The notes beneath the pieces were generated by a model. That model worked only from the letters and a program-made list of their open reading frames with translations, was not told the origin of the DNA and ran no database searches. The position numbers and the translations under genes were made by a program. A stretch of DNA of 64,000 bases from Cordia subcordata (Eukaryota > Streptophyta > Magnoliopsida > Boraginales > Cordiaceae), in contig JAPTOF010000010.1 in NCBI GenBank assembly GCA_028554755.1, positions 9,708,001 to 9,772,000 of the forward strand, read 5' to 3'. Shown piece after piece: positions 46,923 to 59,800 of this stretch. How positions within the stretch are numbered: the first letter of the stretch is position 1; each line of letters opens with the position of its first letter.

Positions 46923-47370
46923 TCTAGTATATTATAAAACAGAGTTGATATCATATTAATAAGTGTCTTTTGTCATCACATCATATAATTTTTTTGTCTA
47001 GATGAAATTTTCTTCATTAAAGTAATTTTCTAATTTAATAAATTTATTATCAATCTATATATTATCTAAAGTAATATATATCCCTTTTTCTCTCAATGCC
47101 ACATGTCTATGCTTTTCTTTTCTTTTTTTTTTAACCTATGTCCATGCAATTTTTTATTTTACTTTCCCAATTGAAATATTACACCTAGTTACTACAAACT
47201 TCTCATAAAAAATTATGATTAATATTGAAAATCTACCAAGTATTAAGTTTTACAAAATATATTTATATTTTATCCTTTTATAAACTAAAAAAAGATAATT
47301 GGTTGTTAAGCACAAATAAAGATATTAAAAATGATCATATCTCTATTACATCGCACGGGTTTTACTCTAA
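46923..47370 (+). mobile_element. Short Helitron-like element (~450 bp) abutting the previous one
   Basis: The 5' end is TCTAGTATATTATAAAACAG. The 3' end has ACATCGCACGGGTTTTACT followed by CTAA (47367-47370) and T. The 5' arm of the hairpin is damaged. A further terminus-like sequence (CTGTGCATTACACTGG then CTAG at 46924-46927) overlaps its first bases and repeats the terminus at 46855-46881 after 46 bases. Confidence 0.5.
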
Positions 47371-47831
47371 TATTATACAAGAAAAAGGTACATGCGTTTT
47401 TTATCCATGTCTTGTCTCATCATTCTAAAGTTTCGGCAAATTTTACCATACGCATCCCCCACCATACACACAAATATTACTATGCACCTCTTAGTGTTTG
47501 TAACACATTGGTACTAACCAAAACAAAACTGCGCATCTTCAATGCTCTCCTCTCTTTTTCTTTCTTTTTTCCTTCGCGCTCCACTAGGCTGCTAGATCTA
47601 TGAGTGCTCATACATGTGTATATGTATGTATGTTTAGTTATCGCTCTTACTCCTCTCTTTGTCTTTTTTCTCTCTTTATCACTCCCCCCGGCACATGAGA
47701 TGTGTGTATATATACAATTTTGTGTTTATTTGTGTATATATACAGTATGTATATATGAGATGTGTGTGTATATATATGCTTTAACTGCTGCTACAGTTGT
47801 GAAAGAAATCGTTGAAAAGGATTCAGGTATT
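47371..47831. other. Intergenic, no gene seen
   Basis: This stretch is pyrimidine-rich, with TATATGTATG-type and GTGTGTATATATA repeats at 47612-47780. Open frames here follow the simple repeats and are not supported as genes. Confidence 0.55.
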
Positions 47832-47835
47832 AGAC

Positions 47836-48222
47836 TAACTCCAACAAATCTCTTAAAACACAAAAATCTCCATATTTATGGGTTTTTGTTAATAGCAAAG
47901 TGCTCCAACAGCTCCTCTATCCTATCCTCAAAATTTTAGGTTTTTTTCCCACCCCAAAACAAAATACTTATATATAGAGGTTTTTTTTCATTCCCAAAGC
48001 CAACCCCCAAATCCCATCCCTCATTCCCATAACTTTAAGACTGCAACATTATCAAATAGGGGAACTGTTGGGGTGAAACTGAAATTGAGATTCCCTAAAC
48101 TGAATGTTTGGTAAAAAAATAGGGGAGCTGTTAGAATAGAATTGGAAATAGGGGATTCCAAAATATAAGAAAATGACTCAAATCACTTAAATTTAGAGGA
48201 AAAAAAATAGGAGAGCTGTTGG
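47836..48222. mobile_element. MITE-like inverted-repeat element (~390 bp)
   Basis: The left end reads CTAACTCCAACAAATCTC and the reverse complement of the right end CTATCTCCAACAGCTCTC. Inner inverted pairs include CTCCAACAGCTCC at about 47908 against GGGAGCTGTT near 48122. It is non-coding. The CTCCAACAGCTCC wording is that of a common plant MITE group. The family was not assigned. Confidence 0.6.
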
Positions 48223-48848
48223 AGATAGCGTTACGCATGATGATGCAGTAGTGTGTGGGTAATGCTAAAAATAATGCTCCATTAAGGAAAATAAACAGAT
48301 AAAGTATTTGATGTATTGTCTGGATCAAACTCATCATTTTCTGAACAAACATTGTATATTCAAAGTTTTGTAGATTCAAATAGAAAATTCGATGAAGTTA
48401 ACAGATGAAGATGATGACGAGAAAAAACTAATGAAGGTTTTATTTTTTGTTAGTTAAGATTTGTCAACTTGAAATCTAAAAGTCATGAACATAACATTCA
48501 TAATTGATAAACAGATCGTGAATATCATTCACAAGTTATAAACATATTTTAAAGAGTCATGAAAAGGCAGTTTTTCAATTGTGAATATATAATATAAAAC
48601 TTTTGAACACATAGTATAAACAAAGTGAATAATTAAATTATAAACATATCATATAAAAATTATAAAAATTTAAAAGTTTTAAACATAACATATTAAATTG
48701 TGAATATATAATATGAATGTGAAAATAATTAAAAGTTCTGACATATAATAAAAAAGTTGTGAAGGTGCATACTGTTTATACACTATGCAGTGCATAGTTG
48801 TTACTAAGAGCACAGTGCATTGATGCACAATATAGGCATTGTAAACCT
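48223..48848. other. Intergenic, no gene seen
   Basis: This is AT-rich sequence with loosely repeated ATTGTGAATATATAATAT / ATTATAAACATATCAT phrases at 48490-48760. No coding or RNA gene was recognised. Confidence 0.55.
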
Positions 48849-49233
48849 TCTATACTATCCAATAAAGCATTTATTTTATCCTTCAATATATATTCAACTA
48901 TTACCTAATTTAAATCTATTTAATTACAAATTAATAATACAATTTCTATTCAAAATAATATTAAAAAAAATTTAGCACTCTTTTTTACATATTAGATCAT
49001 TTTCTGATTTTACGTTTTCAACTTAAATATTTTATTCAACTATTGGAGAACTCTCATAAATAATTCAAATATTTTATTCAATTATTAAAGATCTCTTATA
49101 AAAGTATTATTAGTATTTAATTATAAAAAATTAAATTTTAAAAGATATATTTACATTTTAGAAAATGTAAAAATTGATAAATAAAGAAATTTTAAAAAAG
49201 TATTTTTTTCACGTGCATTGCGGTGTACTCTAA
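48849..49233 (+). mobile_element. Short Helitron-like element (385 bp)
   Basis: The 5' end is TCTATACTATCCAATAAAGC. The 3' end has CACGTGCATTGCGGTGTA, a decayed hairpin, followed directly by CTCTAA with CTAA at 49230-49233 and then T. It is non-coding. The start is very like those at 45835 and 46923. Confidence 0.5.
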
Positions 49234-50850
49234 TTCAGTTAATATTATGAATATATTATAATAGTAATCAATAGAATCAATATTAATTAAGAATTTTATT
49301 TAAGACTTGTTATTAAGTGTATTTTAAGTTGGGTTAGTTATTTTTATTTAATATCATTTTCTTCTTGTAAAATAGAGAGTGAGTCTTGAAAATTAAATCT
49401 TGAAAACTTAAGTTTCGTTAAACTAGTAGGAACATTTTATATATAATAATTATATTATATGCAAGAAAATTAATCTTAATGCTAATTAGTTTGATAGAAT
49501 TCTATTGAAAACAAATTGCTATTATTTTCATTTACATAAGTTTGATAACCAATTTTTTTTTTAAAAAAAAATCCACCTTTTCTAAGGGGAAAAATTACAA
49601 AAACTAACATATGCCACCGACCTATCATTTCTTTTGCAATATACATATTGGGTTGTTAAATATTGCAATTCATAACATTACTATCCATAAAAATTCTTGC
49701 CAAAATTTTTATATACATACACAAGCAGGTACGGATGGAATACTAGTTGTATTAATTAAACTAGTCCAATACATTGTATAGTATTAATAATATTTAATAA
49801 ATTTTAATATATCTTGAGCTAACATGTCAAACTCTCATCTATTTAGATAACTTGCATGTCAGGCTATTGTGTCGCTCATCCATTTTAGTATATACAAGAA
49901 TTTATTCTCGTGCTATATATGGGTTCTAATTTATTTTTGTCTATTGATATTTCAAATCTTATTGCACTTTTTTGAGTGTATGATTAAAAGTTTATTTGAT
50001 AGAATTGTTCGATGAATTAATAAGAAAGAATTATTGACAATATTTATCAATTAAATTTTATTAACAAACAATAAATTAAAAAAAATGACTAACTTACCTA
50101 ATTAATAACTCAAAAGTAGCATTTCCAAGCTAATAAATTCATTATTCTCATCAACTCTTCATACAACCTAAATCCTCAATACTATAATTTGGATTTGATC
50201 ATACTTCGTAGTATTCTATAGATATATAAAGTATTTACTATCAATTACGTGACTAAATGTATTCAACCATTAAATTAAAGCGAACAACATATAAATAATA
50301 CTTAAAATTGCATTCATGCATGTATTTGGTATCTAATATTACATTCATGCGTGTCATAGTATTTGATATTGCATTCATATAATATATAATGTTTAATAAA
50401 GTATATATATTCAAACACATTATCTTCGCTGATAGAAGTGCTCAAATTTAAGTGCAAGGGCATTTACTTTTTTGTAAAGAGAGGATACAGGACTAAATTT
50501 GAAACCTTTAACTATAACAAATGACTATCCATCATTCATTCCAAGGTTTGTAATGGAAGATGCATACTACATTTTGGCTGGAGGCTTTTCCATATTTTAT
50601 CAAGAACGCAGAGAAGGTAACTCAATTGAATGCCAATTCCAAATTTTCCATGCCTGACAATCATTAACCTAAGGAAATACATACTTCTTGCGGTGATATG
50701 TTTTCAAGCTAAACTGGTTAGTTCATTTGTTGTTGATTCTTTAACTCTCACTTCTATTGATTATTATCCTTGCTTTCACAAATACAAAAAGGAAGAGGGG
50801 GAAAAAAACCGAAAAGAAAAGAAACTCTAGGAAATGGAAATTATCTCAAG
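49234..50850. other. Intergenic region and likely 3' UTR of the P4H gene
   Basis: AT-rich, with no gene seen up to about 50450. Another decayed Helitron-like 3' terminus (CTCGTGCTATATATGGGTT then CTAA) lies at about 49908-49929. The last 300-400 bases before 50851 have more balanced composition and are probably the 3' UTR of the minus-strand P4H gene. Confidence 0.5.
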
Positions 50851-53800
50851 CTAAGAAGGTGTGATAATGGAGATCCATTGTGTAGCAGACCACTTCTCTC
50901 CAGATAGGACTTCACATCCTCCATGTATACTTTTTGGGTCAAACCGTCCATCAAGTCCCTGAATCAACAAAAAACACAAGCAAGAAAGTGCGAGGAGATT
51001 AGGAGACATAATAGTCCACGTATTTTTGTTCTACAACAAGGGCATAGAAAAAACTTTGTTATGTTAGCAAATGCCAAATAAGTATTGTTGGGAACTTGGG
51101 GTGTTGGAACGAATAATAAACACGAGAAAGATATAAACAATGGACACACAATCTAACATAGTTCGATCATTCGCCTACGTCCACAAATAGACAAGAGAAT
51201 TCCACTATAAATAGAGTGAATTAACACGGACAGAGGGCTACCTAGGCCTTAAGAGCACTCACCCCTAGATCTCACCTCACTCAAGGTCTCTCGCTCTCTA
51301 TACTCTATCTCTATCTCACTATCTCACTATCTTACACCTAATACTCAATAAGCAAAGCAACTATTTATAGAACATAGAGACTTTAAAGATAGTAGGACGT
51401 CAAATATGGCAAGATTACAAATAGTCAAATGTGAAAAGACTCCTAATTTGGCCAGAACTAAGATCCCTATGCCTAGTTCAGAATGCGGGCCATATCCCTA
51501 CAAATCTCCACCTTGGACTGTATTAGCTACTCATTATCAAGCTCCAGCTGCCATCCGGCCCATGAGATGCCCACTGCCATGTGTTTCATACCTTCCAAGT
51601 CCCTAGTCACTTGCTAGAACTTGTCCCAGCGATATCTCCTAGGTCACCTTGCAATCACCCAAAGATTGAACCAATGTTTGCAATTATTGGAATTACCACC
51701 TCATCTAAAAACTTATGCTTATGAAGAGGATATTATTTTATTAATTTATTGTATTAACACGCCTCCTCATGTGTAGCGTGATTCATTTAGAGCTTGCACG
51801 TAGACAATTTAACATTTTTTTAAATGGGTGGTGGTGAGAATCGAACCTGAGACCGTTTGGTTTCTGGACTTTAATACCATATTGGAGTTACCACCTCATT
51901 TAAAAGCTTAAGCTTATAGAGAGATATTAGTTTATTAATTTATTGTATTAACAGCCAAGCCTTGCAGCAATCTAAGGAACTCCTTTAAGCACACTCCTAG
52001 CATCCTTAATGGTCAATGTTTCACAACTCTCTACCTCTTGTTCAAATCTGTGAATAAAAAAGGTTGTTGTCTTTATCCATGGTGCCAAACCACTGAATCT
52101 CACTAGCACTAGGAACCTTATCCTTCCACGCAATCCGAGAGATCCTCTACCCATCATCTCACCATTTAATACCACACTGTACTATCAACCTTGAGACGTA
52201 CCTATGTCTCAGCCTGTTGAGTCCACTTGATTTAACTATCTTCGGCCATCTCCTACAATACTCTCTGAGCTTCTCTCACAAGCTGCACCTGCTTTTAGTT
52301 CAAATCAACTTTGAGATACAATTCACCATGTACCTCTACTTGCTAAGTCACCCAGACTATCCTACTGCTGCTTTACGGGAATCTTGAGCATGACACCAAC
52401 TCCGCCTATTCCCCTATTTTATGATTTGAGGATCATCTAGTAGTAGATACTAGTTTGTTGAAAATTCGGAGTGTTGGAACGAATAACAAACATGAGAAAG
52501 ATATAAACAATGGACACACAATCTAATGTGGTTTGACCTTTAGCCTACGTCCATGAGCAGACAAGAGAATTTCATTATGAAGAGAGCAAATACATCACAC
52601 AGAGAGAGCTCGGGCTTAAAAGCCTTCGCCCCTTAAGCTCTCCTTACTCAAGGTCTCTCGCTCTCTATGCTTCATCTCTATCTCACTGTCTCACACCTAA
52701 TACAATAGACAAAGCTACTACTTTTAGAACACAAAGACTTCAAATATAGTAGAATGTCAAATATGGCAAGACTACAAATATGGTAAAGACTCCCAATTTG
52801 GCCAAAACTAGGATCCCCAAGCCCTATTGAGAATACGGCCATATCCCTACAGGTATACATGTAAGAAGTTAAAGATAAGCAATAAAAAAAATGTGTGATC
52901 CTTAGCAAAACGCAAAACTTTGACCTTGATAATGAAAACAAAATATGAAAAATGATTGTTGTACTTGTAACACGAACAACATAAATAGTCTTAAGCCATG
53001 TTGCTTATTCATTTAAAAGAAGAGCTATTGACAGCTTTAGAATTATAATTCAATTTATTATCTTAAACATTTCAATTCATCAACCTTTAAAATCTAAGGA
53101 TTTAGCTTTATAGATCTTGCATGTAGAGCATACAAAGCCATGTACCAGACTTTCATCACATATGATGGCTCTCTGTGGGTTCCCTCATCCAAGAACCTCA
53201 AGGGATAGGGCAAGTTGGTCACAAGCCTGCCCACCCTTTTGCGATTCAAACAGCCAGTATGCTTTCCAACTTGCAATGGCTCAAACGACTAGATATATTT
53301 AATATCCAACAAATGACTGATAACCTTATTGATCTAAGAAAATTTCCAGAGTATATTGTAGTTGAGATAAGATACATCCTCAAAGACTTAGCTTTTGTAG
53401 CAACCTTCAAGTAGATTTCTCTATATGTTATCTTTTAACTGAGAACATTTTGTATTTTCATCAAATCCATTAATTAATCCTTCTAATTGTATCCACACAG
53501 TCTTATTATTTGAGTTGCTAACTCAAATGTAGAGTGCACGGTTTTAAGTGTGGCAAATATTTTTTACACGTGGAAGAAGGGAGGGATTTGTTCATTCCAT
53601 GGACAGAATTTGGAAGACCGTGACAGATCCTGAAAGGTAATGTGGAAAAAAGAGCATCTCATGGTAGTGGATTAGTTATAAGAGCAAGCTCTGGAATGGA
53701 ATAAGGTTTTACTTGAACTTGATCTCCCGAAGAATTCACTGTACAACAGTAATCACTCAATGTTGGGCTATAAAAAGACCAAACCGATTACATGAAATAT

Positions 53801-56800
53801 CACATTGAAATCTAAATTACATTGGCTGGTCGAAGTGGAGCGGCCACAAAATCAACTGATGCAGGTTATCGTTTTATCATCATTATGACTTATGTGTTTC
53901 CGTGTTTTTATTGCTTAACAAGATTCTTATAGATAAATCAAACTAAACCAAATTAAGTCTCATTGTTTTAGGCCAGGTTGATTATATAGATCAAACAATG
54001 GTATTCATTCTTGTATAAAGTCATTTCCTTTGTCAGCTCTATTCACAAAATCCTGTCTATCTCTATCTATATATCCAAACTTTCAAGTGTTCCTCCACCA
54101 CTCCTACGGTACTACATCTATACCTTCACGCCTTCTGGTCAATGATCAGGGGTTAAAAAATGCTTTTTCTGCTCGTGATCTTATTCAGTGAACAAACACC
54201 TCAAAACCATATAAGTCATTTTATGTACATAGTGAATGGAACTGGAACATTTATAATGCCAATAAACTTAGATACACGCATGGGTAGATTTATATGTGGT
54301 TGACTCTAAATCTGTTTAAAGATATCTGCATTATTTCAATTTTTGTAAAATATAAGTATTTTTCATTTCAAAAATTAAATTAGCCTCCTAGAGAAAAAAT
54401 ATTAGTGTTATAGTTTTTATTGAAACAAATTCTAAATCCATACACATTGAAACTAGAAGGCAACTCCTGCTTTAATTAAGAGACTATATCCCATTAAAAT
54501 TTGTAGCTACAAATGAATTTTCTTGAACATCATGCTCATTGAACGATAGGGGGGTTAAGGAGTAACTTAAGTGGCCGAGACTACTTCCTCATGAGTGATT
54601 ATCTAGGGAAAAGGGTACACTCATTGACTGATAGGCCATCATCTATGACAAAAATATGTGACTTGACAGTAGATGAAGGAAACAAACCTTGTTCCAGAAG
54701 AGCACAGCATCCCCTTTAGCAGGTTTTATGCATACCCCTTTGACCAATTTCCCACCACAACTGCATTCACCTGAACCAGCCTGGTATCATGAAGATAGGA
54801 GACATAAGTAGATGAATCAGTAATATTTAGCTTACATTTCAAGTTTGTCATATATAGACACATGAGACATCAAGCTATCATTTGCAGTCAAATTAGATCT
54901 CCTCAAAAGTCAAAACAATCAAACTAAGCATCAAAAAATTCAATAGTTAAAATCATTACCTGACGAGATATCAATCATGTTATTGTAACAATTCTAATTA
55001 TAATAGAAGCATTTAAGCTTTTCTTATTATCAATTATAACTTGGGTGAAAACTGCCCTAATAAAGCCATCATCATCTCTTCTACCTATGATTAGCATCAG
55101 TTGATGACTAGATGATCAGCTTAACATCTCTTGCTGACATAATGAGATATCCCGCTTTTCTTTTCTCGTAAGTTGATGACCAAATGAATCTTCATATATC
55201 ATAAATAAATTTTATTTGTATATGATCCTAATAGCTTTTGACTTGATTCTCATGTAGAAGTTTCGAATTTTCTTAAAGATTTATGCGAATCTTATTGCTT
55301 GCAAGCAATCTGATCGAAAAAGATTTCAATGCACAAGCACACACTGCAAATGCTAAAACAAATTAACTAACTGATTTTTGTGAATCATATGATGAGTCTA
55401 ATAAAATCCAAATGCTTCCATGTATTGCAGTGAGTTTTCAGAATATCAGTTAAATCATCAGCTACATTTAGTTAGGTGAAGGAAGAGTTCACTATTAGAA
55501 GTTCAGAAAATTGCTACCATAGGGAAGTGCGTCTCTCCCCCTTCAACATTGTCACTTAAAAAGATGATCATAGTCGCAACTCGTAGCCCACCATTTTTAA
55601 GATTCAACTGCAACAAGAATCACGCTGTCTTCTTGAAATCATATAAAAGACTAAACTGGAAAAATTAGAAGAGATTTAAGCAGGGATTGACTTACGGCAT
55701 CACCATCAAAGTAGTCATGGTGGGCTCTGTAATACTGATTCTTTTCATACCTGTGCTTCTGCAGATGTTAGCACTTGATATTGAAGTACATTACTAACCT
55801 GTACAGATGAAAAATAAATTTTTTAAATAAGGACAGCACTCACCTTAGTATTTGCATGTTCTCACTGTTCTCTGTTGGTAATTGAGAATAAACTGAAATT
55901 CGTTTTTCAATTTCCTGAATGGGAAAAGCATGAAACAGAAAGTTCACCATCGTACAAGATAATAAACGCAACAGAATAAGAAGTAATAGAAAGAAAAAGA
56001 AGCACGCACAATAGTGCTTCAGGAAATTCAGAATAAAGAGGTAAACTGAGTTCTCTAAATGCCAACCTGTATAATGGGATGCATCCTTTCCTGAGGGTAT
56101 AAAAACATACCAGAGCTTGTTCTCTCATCACTTTTGACTGACTGCAAAGAACATACAATAAGATCAAGTGGAAACTCAGCAAATCAATTTCATAAGTAAC
56201 AATCCAGACAATAAAACAACAATGTTTTGAGTGAAAAGGTTCATAATAAACAAAATACAGAAGAGTGCACACCGCAGATATTGTCCTGCTAGAGGAAAAA
56301 GGTTTATGACATAAGCCTAGCAAATGACATATGAGAATGAGCTAATTTTTGCTGGGCTCAATATTGAATTTCCCAAAATAGTGAGAACAGTGAAAAGCAC
56401 CAAGCAATGACCAATACCTCAGCATATAATACTGTTGCACAAACTTGAACATTTTGTAAAAGCTTTTTAGACTTTCTGAATGACAACAGAAGACAAGGCA
56501 CGGCAATCATTTTGCCAACTTAAAATATACCTAAAGGTATACAAAAACCACTACATTTATTTGAACCTTCATAGTTGATCTGAAAACTACAATTAATTCT
56601 TCAGAGGACTTTGATTTGTCAAACAGATAAGTATTCTTGATGGCATAAGAACTGGTTAATGACTTCAATTATCGATGAAAAGCATCTTCTGGGTAGACTA
56701 ACAAGGATGACTTATACATACCTTTCCGCTTTTATCATCCACAACCATAGATGGCTGAAGACGAGGCATGGCAATTTCCTTAAGATAATCACATTCCTGT

Positions 56801-59800
56801 AAAGTACTTCTGCTACAATTATTGAACTCCAGAGAATCATCAGAACTTATAGAATTAGCATTCACTGTAAAACCATTTTGATTGAATCATTTTGAACAAA
56901 AGGAATTATTAGGTAAAAGAAGTTCTCATCATTTCACCCTTTGAATGATGTAACAGTAACAGAAATGAAAATAGGCCAAAAAGAATGACTTCAAGTAGCT
57001 GATGGATTTGACCAAAAAAGGAGAAAAGTTGCAGACAGATACAATTTCAGAAGGTAAAACTAAAACAATAAACGTTACCACGCTTTGACCACAAGCACTC
57101 AAAAAGGAGTCCTGTGATTTAAATGTTCACCATTTGACCAATCACAAGGATGGTAAGGCCAATTATTGAGCCAGACGTCAAACAGAAAAAGCTCTCTCTC
57201 CCCCTCCCCCCATCGCCCTCTCCCCCCCCCCCCCAAGGGGTCTAAGCTTCTCTTAGCTTTTGCTTTTGAAGGCTCGATTGGATGCAAATTCTTTTTCTAC
57301 AATAGAGCAACTAATTTCATATTTTATTGTAAATATGAGTAGGGAAAAAACTACTTTCTATTGAACTCTGAGATCCTGCCACCTTCATTTATGTTATATA
57401 TCTAACAGGATCAAGAATTGATAGAAACTTCCATCATGTGCTTACCCTAATCCCTTTTAAACAAGTGTACAAACATAACACATGCATGACTTGTGGAAAC
57501 ATAAAATTTGTCTTCAGAAAGAAAATGAACCAGGAAGTTATATCCATCACAGTGATGATGCTAAACATCCAAATCCCACTTACCTCTGTACTCAAAAAAT
57601 TACGAAATAATATAATTCGTGGCGACCAGCTCATTATTTCAGGTTTCACCTACAACAGAAAGGCTAAGAATCACTCAGATTGAAAAGCATTGATTTAGCA
57701 AGAAGCACTTCGTATATAAAAAACTACGTAAGAAGGTTGAGAAATTACATATCCAAGGCGTAAAATAGGAGCCTTATGATCATGTCCCCAAATAGACATT
57801 CCTGGAACAAGATAAAGAGAAAATCTATCAAGAATGTATAAGGCAAAGATTTTGAAATCCCGTTATTCACAAACAAAGCTCACTGTCAAAACCATCAGAA
57901 CAGGAAGTGTAAGCGACATCCCCTGATCTTGTTACCTTTTAAGTAATTTTCGACCTTTTTCTTTTGCTCACACAAGTGTCACCATAAAAAAAAGAAAGGC
58001 GCACTCCAACTGTTCCCCCTTGTCATGAGATATCCACTCCAACTGTTTCCCTTGCCATGAGATATCCAGTTCAAGTTGCAATTCAGCTTCTAAGATCACA
58101 TTCATCAATCTAAGCCATTTAAACTTTTATCAAATCTAACCTTGTCCTGCAAGGTGGAATCCATACTTGTGCAATCTCTCACAAATTGCCCTATAGATTG
58201 TCATACAACATGTTCAAACCATCTCAAACAGTTCTTAATCATCTTATCCTCATGGAGATCAAACCAAAGTTTTTCTATTACAGCCTCATTTCTCCCTTTA
58301 TCCATTTACAAATATGAAATATTAGTATATTAGCTAAACAACGTCCAAGACCATGTTGCATGTAGAAGGTCTTCAAGAGATATAAATGTTGAATCTTAAG
58401 AGGAATCAGGTGGACTCCAGACCTAATATTTGCAATCATGATACACTAATTCAAAAATCTCACTCTGCTGCTTGAGCTGGCTCGCAAATATGCAGAAAGA
58501 TATGAATGTATGGAGACATTTCCAATTAATTCTCGTCTGATCTTTGTACACATAGGGTTACAGGAGGAAGACTACTATGCAACAGATCAACAATCCAAAG
58601 AAAGTTTTTTTCACAAATTATTTGTTTTTGTTTTTTAATTGTGGAAATATTTCTTGGTGATGTCTCACTCTCTTGAATAGTTAGTCTAGATCCACATTTA
58701 TAGATACATATCTTAGCAAGTTACCCCATTCCAACTTATTGAAGTAGTGATGTTTGGTAAAATCATTACCTTTCTATTGATTCTATACATAATCAGCTTG
58801 GTTCCTCCGTTCAATCAAATGAATTTCCAAAGATTTTGTGTAATTAGAGTGGAAATATAAACATGTGCTTTTGCATTTCATCGAATATTACCAACCTCTC
58901 ATTAATGGAAGATTAGTGTCTTGCTTAATGCCAAGCCTTCTTCCGAAGGATGATCCCAAGCCTACAAACAACAAACACTTTTGGTTAATTAATAATTTAT
59001 ACTTCCAACTGGAGCAAAGTCCAGGGCAAAAGTTTGATGCAAATTTTATGGTAAAATAGAAATACTGCAAACAAGAATAAGAGAAGGCAAATCTCACCAG
59101 TAGTTTCTTCTGTTTGGTTGGAGTTTGAAGTTAGTTTTCAACAATCATTTGGAATATAAGTAATCACACTAGAAAACAATTTTTTCTAATATTTTTTTAT
59201 ATGTAAAATTTCGATAGTTAAAATTTATATCGCATCACATGCATCTATAGACTAGTTTGGTTATATTCGCAATCTTTCCCTCAAATGTGGGGGGAGATTC
59301 ATCACGTGACAGTCAGATGATACAATTTAGGAACAAAAATGGAAAAACAACTATTTTAATTTTCATTTCTTTTCTGCTTTCCCCTTTCCTTTTCCCCTTC
59401 CTCTTCCTCCTTTTCCTTCCATAGTCCTTCTCTTCTCCACATGATCATTGATTTAGGAAAATTTGCTAGAACCGCACTGGAAGTATACTATTAAAATTAT
59501 GGATTGCATCTCTTTACTTCTATATCCCATCTCACATCAGTTTGTAAGAGAAGTATTTATGTGACTTGAGTTTATAGCTATTATCATCATGAGCTTAAAT
59601 ATTTTGACAAATTGATTAGGCTTGTATTTGTAGTCACTAATTCGTATCAGCAATCTACTATTAGTGTCATGAGATAAACCCTTGAATCTATCTCAACTAA
59701 TCAAGTACTTCAATCCCTTACAGGCAAAAGCATCTAATTTTCTGTCATCTCTGCCAAACAGAATTTTCTCATTCTTAATCTTAATTTTCGGTCAAGTATA

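Larger units (their letters stand above)
50959..54687 (-). other. P4H1 intron 11 (3.7 kb) with nested LTR elements
   Basis: This is the largest intron of the gene, and much of its length is due to the insertion at 51089-52854. The rest is AT-rich with no recognised gene. The open frames at 53094-53414, present on both strands, are not supported by any family motif. Confidence 0.75.

Noticed and set aside
47225..47939. Three open frames in a row on the plus strand
   Set aside because: They span Helitron-like termini, simple TG/TA repeats and the start of a MITE. No protein family is evident.
55907..56323. 138-codon minus-strand frame
   Set aside because: Only part of it coincides with P4H1 exons 7 and 8, and in the wrong frame or through introns. 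The spliced gene explains the region better.
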